This document shows, in pieces, positions 44,741 to 53,672 of a stretch of DNA of 64,000 bases. This DNA is from Cronobacter muytjensii ATCC 51329 (GTDB lineage Bacteria > Pseudomonadota > Gammaproteobacteria > Enterobacterales > Enterobacteriaceae): positions 3,162,001 through 3,226,000 of the forward strand of contig NZ_CP012268.1 in assembly GCF_001277195.1 (NCBI RefSeq), given 5' to 3'. Below the pieces are notes generated by a model that was given only the letters and a program-made list of their open reading frames with translations, was not told where the DNA came from and made no database searches. Numbering within the stretch: the stretch's first letter is position 1; each line of letters opens with the position of its first letter. The translations under genes were made by a program, and so were the position numbers.

Positions 44741-47700
44741 TTATTTGAGTGTCTTAAACACCCCTAAAAATGGGTGATACTGCCATTCGCTTATCGCGTC
44801 ATCATTACTGACAGGCAGACGAATTTCGCTAAAGCGCTCGCAAACCACCGTCAGTTCCATCTCCATCCGCTCCGCCAGCCGCAATAAAATGTCCTGATAG
44901 TCGGTATGCAGCCAGGGCATAACGCCGTCGGCAAATGCCACCGGTTGCCCGGTAAAAGAAGAACGTTTCCAGTCCACGCCGTTTTCCGAACGGTGTACAA
45001 ACACCGGTTCGTCATCATCTTCCTCCATACGCAGATAAAAGGCGGCGTCGGGGCCGGAATCCCGAAACGGCGTGCGCCGCTGGCACTCGCCATTCCATGA
45101 CACATTTTTGCGCCACCAGGACGAAGCCGGGAAATTATCCTTCTGAGGCTTGCCCAGTAACGCCTCGTACAGGCGCACATGTTCAAGCTCCACCAACGAT
45201 GAAAAATCGCGTTTGCCATGTGGAAAAGGCACTGGCGCAAGGATGCGTGGAATGGCGTTGATCGCGCGGTATTGCGGTTCGGTAAGCAACTCGCTCAGCC
45301 GGTGGCTGTGGAGCCGAAAGAGAGATGTTTCAAAACCCGGCTTGTGAAAAACAGGCTGCTTTTTACGTAATGCGCGGATGTTGTACTCCAGTATCACCAG
45401 ATTTTCTGTCTCCGGCGTTTGCTGGCGATGACGCTGAATACGCCCGGCGAACTGGATAAGCGAGCGCATGGAGCTCGGTTCAGTAATGCCCCAGTCAGCG
45501 TCCCAGTCCCGGCCGACTTCACAAACCGATGTCGCCAGCACGACAAAAAGATGGTGTTGCGCCGGATGAGACTGCATCGCGTTGTCAATTTCCGGCAACC
45601 GCCACAGCGGCTTATTGCCGCTGCGGTCAAAAGCGCTATCCAGATGATTTTCGATATAAGAGCGTACCGCCAGCGGATGATGGCTGTGGTAAACACAGTA
45701 GTGGATGCAGACGTTTTCGGGCGAAGGGAGCGCCGCCAGCGCCAGCGCAATGGCAACCAACGGATCGATGTTGGCAAAGCGCACCAGCCCCAGCGACGCC
45801 TGTTTGCCGGAAGGGTGCTGAACATGATGCTGCTGATGCAGCGCCAGTATTTCCCGTTGCAGCGTGCGCGCAACGGCCTCAACCACCACAGCAGCTTGTG
45901 ACGACTCTGCTTCTATCGCGGCAATGCGGGCCCGACAAAGAACGGGCTTTTCTTTTAGCTTCCCGGCGCGCTTCGCCACGAACTCCGCGTGTGTCGTATG
46001 GAACGTTTGCGGGTCGGCGATTTCTTCAGCCATCGCGCCATATTCATCAAACCACGCGCAACAGATGTTGACTGGTAAACCGGGTTCGCCGCACGCCTGT
46101 TGATAGTGTTTTCTGCCGTTGTAGTACGCCGCATAAAGGGCCTGAACCAGCGCTGGCGGCAGCGTAGCGGAAGAGAGCAACACGCGTGAGCCGAGCATTC
46201 CTGCCCAGTTGACCAGCCGACAAACCGCAGGCAAGTCCGCAATATCAAAATCATCAGGCTCATCCAGCACCAGGTCACTGGTCAGCAGGCGCAGCATCGC
46301 GGGGATCTGCTTGCCGCCCCGCACGCCTTCGGTGGCAGGCATGAGGTGATCGATGGTCGCCACCAGCACCGGCGCGCTGAGCAGTTTGTTGAGCCGTTCA
46401 TCGCCCGAAAGCCAGTGACGCAGCGGTCCGCTTTCCATTGCGCCCTCGAAATGAACATACTGGTGAGCATCGAAAAAGGCCTCCTGCGAGGCGCTGTCTT
46501 TATCCGCATCCTGTCCGGCAAGCAACTGCTGATGTAACTGTCGCACGGCCTGCGAACCAATCATGACGGCTAAATCATCGTCCTGAAGATGGAGCCTTTC
46601 CCGCAATGCCTCACCGGTTTGCAGCGTCAGCGTTCTCAGGCCCAGCGCGACCGTAAAACGGCATCCCTCCTGCTCTTCAGACAGCGCATACATAATGCGC
46701 GCGTTGGCAAATGTTTTACCGCAGCCGGTCGATGCCATATTGATGCCGAAAAACCCCTGTGAACGGCTGCGCTCGCGAAGCCCTTCGGCGATATCCCAGG
46801 CCCGATTCTGCCAGCTGAAGCGGCCCTCTCTGGCGCGCTCCCTGAACCCTTTATGGCGGCCGATCGCAGGCAGCGTCCGGCGCGCCCAGGGCATTGATCT
46901 TCCCAGCAGCAGCGCGTTATGCGCCACGCCCACGTTATGTTCATCCAGCTTTTGCTTAAGCGTGCCGGTGGCTCTGTCACTGTTGGCCCAGGCGGCGTAA
47001 TCAGCATCCTGCCAGCGCGAATACGCCGCGCTGGCGGAGTAGTGATGGTCGGCCAGCATCAGCGCAAGCCTTGCCATATGCAGCGTAAAAAGCTGATGCA
47101 TATTGCCGAACCCGAACAACGATGCCGCGTTGAGCGCCCGCCTGGCGATTTGTCTTGCTTTATCGCGCCACTGGGCGCTTTGCAACGGCGTACCGTGTGG
47201 GAACTGCCACACAGCGTTAACCTGCTGCGGGGTCCACTCGCGACACTGCGCGTTGAGCGAATTCCAGTCGGCGTTAAGCTGTCGTACCAGCCAGCCGTCG
47301 GCCTCTTCCAGTTCAGGCCTGTGATTTTTGAGAAAGCACTGCGGTAAACGGTGGTGCGAGAGGATCAACCAGGCGACGGCCTGCGCCAGCGGTGGCAGCC
47401 CGACAAAAGGGCTGCCGGAATCGCCCGGCACGTCGGTCTTCAGCCTTTCCAGCCAGCGCGTTTCGTCCGTGGCTTCAAGTACGCCCAGCGCCGCCAGCCA
47501 TTCCCGGTCGGACTGTTGCCCGACAAACGCCTGGAACAGACGAACCGAAATCCATTCGTGGCGGTAAGGCTGAAAAGTGAGCGAGGACTTCCCCGAAAGC
47601 GTCTGCTGAAAAAGCGTGTTTGCTTTACCGAAATCGTGAAACAGCCCGGCGATCGCGGCTAAAAGCGCCATCGCTTCGGCGCTGTGCCAGCTATGCTCCT

Positions 47701-48004
47701 GCCCGCGACGAACAATATCCCGTGCGGTACGGTTAGTCGGAACGCAGCCCTGTGCACTGAACCGCCGCAGATTTCCCACAATCCACATCAGCTCTGTCTC
47801 GCCGCCTTTTTTAAGCCAGTGGCACGCGACAGCGGTATTGCGCCGGGCCGTTTTACGCAGTAAACGCCGCAGCGTGTTTAACCCTTCAAGCGTAATCACC
47901 GTTTGCCAGGCGCCATCGCCTTTACGTTCGGCAAATTGATCGAGAATGCGGCAGCTCTCTTCTCTGGCGCGCTTCGTACATTGCGAAATCAACAGCACGT
48001 TCAT
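44741..48004 (-). CDS. cas2-3: Cas2-Cas3 fusion helicase-nuclease, type I-F
   Basis: This 1087-residue protein combines spacer-acquisition and interference functions, the fusion unique to type I-F. Residues 1-95 are Cas2-like (MNVLLISQCTKRAREESCRIL). The HD nuclease has His123-Asp124 (LFHDFGK) and a second histidine in YRHEW (about 149). The SF2 helicase has Walker A at 424-431 (ASTGCGKT), DExD at 581-587 (DEPDDFD), SAT at 612-614, and motif VI FAGRIQRHRQ near residue 870. A C-terminal accessory domain follows. All catalytic motifs are intact. It overlaps the cas1 stop by 4 bases. Confidence 0.97.
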   Translation of the reverse strand: MNVLLISQCTKRAREESCRILDQFAERKGDGAWQTVITLEGLNTLRRLLRKTARRNTAVACHWLKKGGETELMWIVGNLRRFSAQGCVPTNRTARDIVRRGQEHSWHSAEAMALLAAIAGLFHDFGKANTLFQQTLSGKSSLTFQPYRHEWISVRLFQAFVGQQSDREWLAALGVLEATDETRWLERLKTDVPGDSGSPFVGLPPLAQAVAWLILSHHRLPQCFLKNHRPELEEADGWLVRQLNADWNSLNAQCREWTPQQVNAVWQFPHGTPLQSAQWRDKARQIARRALNAASLFGFGNMHQLFTLHMARLALMLADHHYSASAAYSRWQDADYAAWANSDRATGTLKQKLDEHNVGVAHNALLLGRSMPWARRTLPAIGRHKGFRERAREGRFSWQNRAWDIAEGLRERSRSQGFFGINMASTGCGKTFANARIMYALSEEQEGCRFTVALGLRTLTLQTGEALRERLHLQDDDLAVMIGSQAVRQLHQQLLAGQDADKDSASQEAFFDAHQYVHFEGAMESGPLRHWLSGDERLNKLLSAPVLVATIDHLMPATEGVRGGKQIPAMLRLLTSDLVLDEPDDFDIADLPAVCRLVNWAGMLGSRVLLSSATLPPALVQALYAAYYNGRKHYQQACGEPGLPVNICCAWFDEYGAMAEEIADPQTFHTTHAEFVAKRAGKLKEKPVLCRARIAAIEAESSQAAVVVEAVARTLQREILALHQQHHVQHPSGKQASLGLVRFANIDPLVAIALALAALPSPENVCIHYCVYHSHHPLAVRSYIENHLDSAFDRSGNKPLWRLPEIDNAMQSHPAQHHLFVVLATSVCEVGRDWDADWGITEPSSMRSLIQFAGRIQRHRQQTPETENLVILEYNIRALRKKQPVFHKPGFETSLFRLHSHRLSELLTEPQYRAINAIPRILAPVPFPHGKRDFSSLVELEHVRLYEALLGKPQKDNFPASSWWRKNVSWNGECQRRTPFRDSGPDAAFYLRMEEDDDEPVFVHRSENGVDWKRSSFTGQPVAFADGVMPWLHTDYQDILLRLAERMEMELTVVCERFSEIRLPVSNDDAISEWQYHPFLGVFKTLK

Positions 48005-48984
48005 CTGGCTTTACCGCCCAGTTCGCAGGCGGTTTCCTGCAGGGTGTTAATCATGAGATCCAGCGCATCTGCCTGCTGAAAACCGGTGATGCAGCGCTGA
48101 CGGAAAGCCTGCTCATCATCCCCCGTCATCGCCGCGATAAACGCCTGCGGCATGACCAGCGCGTCTTTAATCAGGTCGGCAATATCAAAAACCAGGCCGC
48201 CGCGCCGGGTTTTACCATGCATCACCGCGAGCCCGTGCGGCAGTCCGGTGACCCAGGCGGCAACAGCGGCGAGCCCGTAGGCGAGATAATTACCATGATC
48301 GAGAAAACGGTTGGCCGCGTCCGTTCCACCGCCGCGTTTGGCGCGAGTGAAATCACCGTATTTCACCGTCTGGCTCACCAGTTTATAGAGCGCCTTCGTC
48401 AGTTGCGCTTCCTGAAGCATCAGCGTGTTATGCGTATCGGCTTGCGCCATTTGCGTCTGTGCTTTTGAAAGCAGCGCCAGCAGAGGTTCTTCCATCAGGG
48501 GAAAGTGAGGTTCACGCCGCATACGACTGCTGAGCCAGTGACGCTCAATGTTTTGCAGCCGGACTTGCTGAAAGCGTTTTGCCGCCGCCAGGCGCAGCGC
48601 GTCATCAAACCAGAACGCGACCCAGTTTTGCAGATATTCAGTAGGCCGATATTCGCTTTGCGGCGCAAGCCAGGAAACCTCAATCTCTCTTTCATTCCCG
48701 GAATAAAGCGGTGAGCCGCCACCACCACAAAAACCCACCATCACGCCCGCCCGGGCGAATTCCCGCATAGCCGCCTGTGTGACCGATGTCCCGGTGCCGA
48801 GCATCACCACCGTGGTATTGGCAATGGGGATATTCCAGTAAAGCGACTCTTTCCCTTCATCGGTGACATATTCCACCCGGCCGCCATTAACCAGAACCCG
48901 GCAGTATTGCAGATAATAAATATTGGCGCGCTTTGAATGGAGAATCGTTTTTAAATCAGACGGCGTGACAGAATTTCGGTCCAT
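48001..48984 (-). CDS. cas1: CRISPR integrase Cas1, type I-F
   Basis: Cas1 integrates new spacers at the leader end with Cas2-3. The 327-residue product has the expected Cas1f length. Candidate metal ligands are the Glu in LQEAQLTKALYK, the His in AVMHGKTRRGG and the Asp in VFDIADLIKD, in the usual order. It is the first gene of the operon cas1-cas2-3-cas8f-cas5f-cas7f-cas6f. Its ribosome site is weak. The 238-base upstream region is A+T-rich and carries two inverted repeats. Confidence 0.96.
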   Translation of the reverse strand: MDRNSVTPSDLKTILHSKRANIYYLQYCRVLVNGGRVEYVTDEGKESLYWNIPIANTTVVMLGTGTSVTQAAMREFARAGVMVGFCGGGGSPLYSGNEREIEVSWLAPQSEYRPTEYLQNWVAFWFDDALRLAAAKRFQQVRLQNIERHWLSSRMRREPHFPLMEEPLLALLSKAQTQMAQADTHNTLMLQEAQLTKALYKLVSQTVKYGDFTRAKRGGGTDAANRFLDHGNYLAYGLAAVAAWVTGLPHGLAVMHGKTRRGGLVFDIADLIKDALVMPQAFIAAMTGDDEQAFRQRCITGFQQADALDLMINTLQETACELGGKAR

Positions 48985-49033
48985 CTTATAATTCCGTTAT
49001 ATAATTACCGAGGAAGTATCACAGAGAGATATA

Positions 49034-49047
49034 AATAACGCGTTATT
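49034..49047. promoter_or_regulatory. 14-base perfect palindrome upstream of cas1
   Basis: AATAACGCGTTATT is a perfect palindrome centred about 56 bases upstream of the cas1 start, in A+T-rich sequence. This is a plausible operator for a dimeric regulator of the cas operon. No regulator is identified. Confidence 0.45.
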
Positions 49048-49149
49048 ATGTGATTAATTAAGGCACCATATCGTGACATCCTTTTAATTTTTAAAATATA
49101 TCAGCCCAAATACACGGTCGTCATGCACTCCGCCACGTCAAAGGGCACG

Positions 49150-49173
49150 AATAAATAAAGAATTTTATTTATT
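49150..49173. repeat. A/T-only 10-base inverted repeat between array 2 and cas1
   Basis: AATAAATAAA and TTTATTTATT pair perfectly around GAAT. It lies between the leader-distal end of array 2 and the cas1 promoter region. An all-A/T stem is a weak terminator at best. Confidence 0.5.
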
Positions 49174-49222
49174 AATCTTTAGGTATGGGCTTTTGCCGTC
49201 GATGATGGCATTAAAAATGGCA

Positions 49223-51956
49223 TTTTTTAACTGCCTGTACGGTAGTGAACAACGGCGCGGGCGGTGCTGCGAGGTACGGTGCTTTCTAAGCTGCCTGTAC
49301 GGCAGTGAACAGCAGTTATCCCGGAGGGCAACGAGCCTGACTTTTCTAAGCTGCCTGTACGGCAGTGAACTACGCGGTCTGGGGGGATGCCGTAGCGCCC
49401 GATTTCTAAGCTGCCTGTACGGCAGTGAACGTGCAGCACCTCGTCGTCTTCCTCGTCTGTCGTTTCTAAGCTGCCTGTACGGCAGTGAACGGGCGCGCGA
49501 GCTACGGCCACAATTAATTGGATTTCTAAGCTGCCTGTACGGCAGTGAACATAGAGCGGGTTCGGCTTAATGCCGTGGCGTTTTTTCTAAGCTGCCTGTA
49601 CGGCAGTGAACCTCGGCTGGCCTGAGTCGGAATATGAGGAGTGTTTCTAAGCTGCCTGTACGGCAGTGAACGCGAAAGTCGAGGGCGAGCGCGACGCGCT
49701 GGCTTTCTAAGCTGCCTGTACGGCAGTGAACTTCAGCCTTTAGCTGGCTCGGTGCCTGCGGGCTTTCTAAGCTGCCTGTACGGCAGTGAACGTCAGCAGG
49801 TATTCCGCTGGTGGGGGTCGGGTTTTCTAAGCTGCCTGTACGGCAGTGAACGCGCCCGTCGTCATAAACGCACACCGCCCTGCTTTCTAAGCTGCCTGTA
49901 CGGCAGTGAACCGATACCCGGCACGTCAGTGCGCCCGGTGTCGTTTCTAAGCTGCCTGTACGGCAGTGAACGATGCGATTTTTTGCCCACTGCTGGCGGT
50001 GCTGTTTCTAAGCTGCCTGTACGGCAGTGAACTTGAAGTTGAAGGCGCGAGCGACCGCGGACATTTTCTAAGCTGCCTGTACGGCAGTGAACAATTGCTC
50101 CCCGATCTGCATCGAGTGAAGATATTTCTAAGCTGCCTGTACGGCAGTGAACTCTGCCGTTTCTATGTGGCGGTTCTGCCGTTTTTTCTAAGCTGCCTGT
50201 ACGGCAGTGAACATGCCGTCATATCCGGCGCTGTAACAGCGACATTTCTAAGCTGCCTGTACGGCAGTGAACGGGAACGGCAATCGCCCAGAGCTGGCCG
50301 CCGGTTTCTAAGCTGCCTGTACGGCAGTGAACACTGCGTTACCGGATGAAAAGTTATCCACAGATTTCTAAGCTGCCTGTACGGCAGTGAACTGCCTATG
50401 GCCTGCATCTGGCTGAAGAGAATGTTTCTAAGCTGCCTGTACGGCAGTGAACGCGTTGTGGCGGGCGCTTAACGCCGTCAGCCGTTTCTAAGCTGCCTGT
50501 ACGGCAGTGAACATCTTTAGAGTTAGCGGCGCGCCAGTGAGGTATTTCTAAGCTGCCTGTACGGCAGTGAACTCACCCCAGTTCAGATAGTAGACGCCGC
50601 CGGATTTCTAAGCTGCCTGTACGGCAGTGAACCGTCCATTAGTTCATTAATCTCGCAGCGGCGATTTCTAAGCTGCCTGTACGGCAGTGAACGTGTCTGC
50701 GATTCCCAGCTATAGCCAGAGTCATTTCTAAGCTGCCTGTACGGCAGTGAACCCTGTTGCAGTTCGCTGTAAGCCTTGATTGCTTTTCTAAGCTGCCTGT
50801 ACGGCAGTGAACTGGCACGGAATAACGCTCAAAAGTGGCGTTGATTTCTAAGCTGCCTGTACGGCAGTGAACTCAAGCACCGTTCTAATCGCTATATCTT
50901 TCATTTTCTAAGCTGCCTGTACGGCAGTGAACATCTGATGACAATACAGTCAACATGACATTTGTTTCTAAGCTGCCTGTACGGCAGTGAACATTATCAT
51001 TTTATGTGTCGATTTAGGATGTGTTTTCTAAGCTGCCTGTACGGCAGTGAACTGCCCACCGCCACTCGTCAGAGCGAGCGAGCTTTTCTAAGCTGCCTGT
51101 ACGGCAGTGAACGGCGTGACGGATGCCGCCGCGGTGTTCCCTGCTTTCTAAGCTGCCTGTACGGCAGTGAACAATACGAGATTGACCAGGCGATTGCGGA
51201 TATCTTTCTAAGCTGCCTGTACGGCAGTGAACGTATTGCCTGGCGTCTGTGTGTCGCGGTGTGCTTTCTAAGCTGCCTGTACGGCAGTGAACTTACTTCG
51301 TCGCGCGGCTTGCGGATTGCCGAAATTTCTAAGCTGCCTGTACGGCAGTGAACCCGATGCTTGGCCTCATTGTAAAGCGTTATGATTTCTAAGCTGCCTG
51401 TACGGCAGTGAACACAGGACATTGACGATATTAAACGCGGCGTGTGTTTCTAAGCTGCCTGTACGGCAGTGAACTAAGCGTCGTCAGCATGATTTTTGAA
51501 GCGGTTTTTCTAAGCTGCCTGTACGGCAGTGAACAAATCATCGTCCTTCAGGCCATCCAGCGCCATTTTCTAAGCTGCCTGTACGGCAGTGAACCGTGCG
51601 GCCAGTGCTGCGCCAGTACTGCTGAGTTTCTAAGCTGCCTGTACGGCAGTGAACCTAACAGCCTGTCGCGCCGCAGAGGAATCTATTTTCTAAGCTGCCT
51701 GTACGGCAGTGAACATGTGAGTAGTAAGCGCGAGCCATATCACCAGATTTCTAAGCTGCCTGTACGGCAGTGAACGTCTGGTGCCCACGACTCGCGAGTT
51801 CGGGAAATTTCTAAGCTGCCTGTACGGCAGTGAACGTTTGCCGCTCGCTGACTCGCCCGCGCCGCGGTTTCTAAGCTGCCTGTACGGCAGTGAACCACGA
51901 GCATTGATTACTTGCGCTTTACCTACATTTTCTAAGCTGCCTGTACGGCAGTGAAC
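49223..51956 (-). CRISPR. Type I-F CRISPR array 2: 46 repeats, 45 spacers
   Basis: The 28-base repeats run from 49223 to 51956. On the plus strand they begin TTTCTAAG, have the palindromic core CTGCCTGTACGGCAG and end TGAAC. Spacers are 32 bases except six of 33 (those ending at 49583, 50004, 51325, 51446, 51747 and 51928). The repeat at 49223 is degenerate (four differences), placing the old end on the left and the leader on the right. Other repeats appear identical. I saw no duplicated spacer. The crRNA sense is the minus strand, the same as cas1. Confidence 0.99.
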
Positions 51957-52087
51957 AAGAGCGAATATTACCAGGTTGTTTGAATTAAAAACAAATTTCT
52001 TCTTTTTCTTCCTGAAACCCTTTTTTTAACGTGAACGTCGAGCGCTATAAAAATCAATATCTTAAGGACGGGCGGTAAAAAAGGGTC
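51957..52087 (-). promoter_or_regulatory. Leader of CRISPR array 2 with IHF site
   Basis: A+T-rich leader beside the newest repeat. AATCAATATCTTA (52052-52064) matches the IHF consensus WATCAANNNNTTR at 13/13 and begins 96 bases from the repeat. CCCTTTTTTT ends at offset 71, ATAAAAATCAA is at 91-101 and TAAAAAAGG at 120-128, exactly as in the array 1 leader. IHF is required for type I-F adaptation in studied bacteria. Confidence 0.85.
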
Positions 52088-52334
52088 TTAAGCGGCAGAT
52101 TTCACAGCGGTGGTTTTATTTTAAACCTCTTCATTGTTCCGCCTTCGGCATATCAACCTGCGGGTTTTTCGTTCCTCTGTTAAAGACAGCCTTTTTGTTC
52201 GCTGTCTTACCTCTGACGTTGGCGCAAAGCCGCCTGAGATGGGCATTTAACGGCCAATGGAAGGGCGAAATATCCTCGTCGCGCCTGAACGAAATGTGCT
52301 ATCGTTTGGTATCGGTTGGCGAGTGGTAGACGTG
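52088..52334 (+). other. Intergenic region upstream of yacC
   Basis: No gene is seen. It holds a perfect 8-base inverted repeat, aagacagc (52183-52190) and gctgtctt (52201-52208), with a T-rich 10-base loop. The yacC promoter presumably lies between this and 52334, but no element is convincing. An open frame from 52257 only extends yacC upstream without similarity. Confidence 0.5.
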
Positions 52335-52682
52335 ATGAGAAAAGTAGTCAGGCTAATGTTTCTGGGCTGTCTGTTGGCCTTTTCCACCAACAGTTTTGCG
52401 CTGAGTGAATCAGAAGCGGAAGACATGGCCGACCTGACGGCTGTTTTTGTATTTCTGAAAAATGATTGCGGCTACCAGAACCTGCCGAACGGGCAGATCC
52501 GCCGCGCGCTGGTCTTTTTCGCCCAGCAGAATCAGTGGGATTTAAGCAACTACGACAGCTTTAATATGAAGGCGCTCGGCGAGGACAGCTATCGCGATCT
52601 GAGCGGCATCGCTATTCCTACCGCGAAAAAATGCAAAGCGCTGGCGCGAGACTCGCTCAGCCTGCTTGCTTACGTGAAGTAA
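52335..52682 (+). CDS. yacC: YacC, PulS/OutS-type pilotin-like protein
   Basis: The ATG at 52335 gives 115 residues, the K-12 YacC length, with a signal peptide (MRKVVRLMFLGCLLAFSTNSFA). The mature part is nearly identical to K-12: LSESEAEDMADLTAVF, CGYQNLPNGQIRRAL, KKCKALARDSL, with two conserved cysteines. The family resembles type II secretion pilotins that escort secretin subunits, but no secretion genes are nearby and YacC has no proven partner. In K-12 it neighbours cueO; here the CRISPR-Cas locus intervenes. Confidence 0.92.
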   Translation: MRKVVRLMFLGCLLAFSTNSFALSESEAEDMADLTAVFVFLKNDCGYQNLPNGQIRRALVFFAQQNQWDLSNYDSFNMKALGEDSYRDLSGIAIPTAKKCKALARDSLSLLAYVK

Positions 52683-52712
52683 TCCCCTCCCCCTGCCCCT
52701 CTGGTGAAATCG

Positions 52713-52744
52713 TGACCGTGCATCCACGGTCATAGTTAGCTATG
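52713..52744. repeat. Two adjacent hairpins between yacC and speE
   Basis: tgaccgtg/cacggtca (52713-52732) is a perfect 8-base stem with a 4-base loop, followed at once by catag/ctatg (52731-52744). Without a T-run it is not a normal terminator; it could be part of the speE leader. Confidence 0.5.
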
Positions 52745-52791
52745 ATGTTGCGCCCGTTTTTAAGGGTTGTTAACGAAGGAGGTATCTGCCA

Positions 52792-53658
52792 GTGACCGAG
52801 AATCCTATGTGGCATGAAACGCTGCACGATCAGTTTGGTCAATACTTTGCCGTCGACAAAGTGCTCTATCGCGAAAAGACCGATCATCAGGATCTGATTA
52901 TTTTCGAAAACTCTGCCTTTGGCCGGGTGATGGCGCTGGACGGCGTGGTGCAAACCACCGAACGCGACGAGTTCATCTATCACGAAATGATGACGCATGT
53001 GCCGCTGCTGGCCCACGGCCACGCGAAGCGCGTGTTGATTATCGGCGGCGGCGACGGCGCGATGCTGCGCGAAGTGACCCGTCATAAGGGCGTGGAATCC
53101 ATCACGATGGTGGAAATCGACGCGGGCGTAGTGGCGTTTTGCCGCGAGCATCTGCCCAATCACAACGCCGGAAGCTACGACGATCCGCGCTTTACGCTTG
53201 TCATCGACGATGGCGTGAATTTCGTCAACCAGACCACCCAGAAATTCGATGTGATTATCTCCGACTGCACCGATCCTATCGGTCCGGGCGAGAGCCTCTT
53301 CACCTCGGCGTTCTACGAAGGGTGCAAGCGCTGCCTGAATCCGGGCGGGATTTTCGTTGCGCAGAATGGTGTCTGCTTCCTGCAGCAGGATGAAGCCATC
53401 GGCAGCCATAAAAAGCTCAGCCACTATTTTGGCGATGTCAGCTTTTATCAGGCCGCCATCCCGACCTATTACGGCGGCATTATGACCTTCGCCTGGGCGA
53501 CCGATAACGAGGCCCTGCGTAAACTGCCGACCGAGACCTTACAGGCGCGCTTTCACGCCGCCGGGCTGAAGTGCCGTTATTACAATCCGGCCATTCATAC
53601 GGCAGCCTTCGCTCTGCCGCAATATTTGCAAGATGCCCTGGCGTCTCAGGCATCCTAA
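52792..53658 (+). CDS. speE: Spermidine synthase
   Basis: SpeE transfers aminopropyl from decarboxylated S-adenosylmethionine to putrescine. It starts at GTG 52792 (after AAGGAGG) and has 288 residues. The Rossmann motif is LIIGGGDGAMLRE (about residue 80), the decarboxy-SAM acidic residue is in VEIDAGV, and the catalytic Asp lies in SDCTDPIGPG. The product methylthioadenosine is cleaved by MtnN, encoded at 7050. speD follows after 14 bases. Confidence 0.98.
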   Translation: MTENPMWHETLHDQFGQYFAVDKVLYREKTDHQDLIIFENSAFGRVMALDGVVQTTERDEFIYHEMMTHVPLLAHGHAKRVLIIGGGDGAMLREVTRHKGVESITMVEIDAGVVAFCREHLPNHNAGSYDDPRFTLVIDDGVNFVNQTTQKFDVIISDCTDPIGPGESLFTSAFYEGCKRCLNPGGIFVAQNGVCFLQQDEAIGSHKKLSHYFGDVSFYQAAIPTYYGGIMTFAWATDNEALRKLPTETLQARFHAAGLKCRYYNPAIHTAAFALPQYLQDALASQAS

Positions 53659-53672
53659 GGAGGTGATAAAAA

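Noticed and set aside
49193..51773. Series of open frames on both strands translating to repeated FLSCLYGSE or VHCRTGSLE units
   Set aside because: They are CRISPR repeats and spacers read as protein; a 60-base period is divisible by three, so frames stay open by geometry. No ribosome site or protein family.
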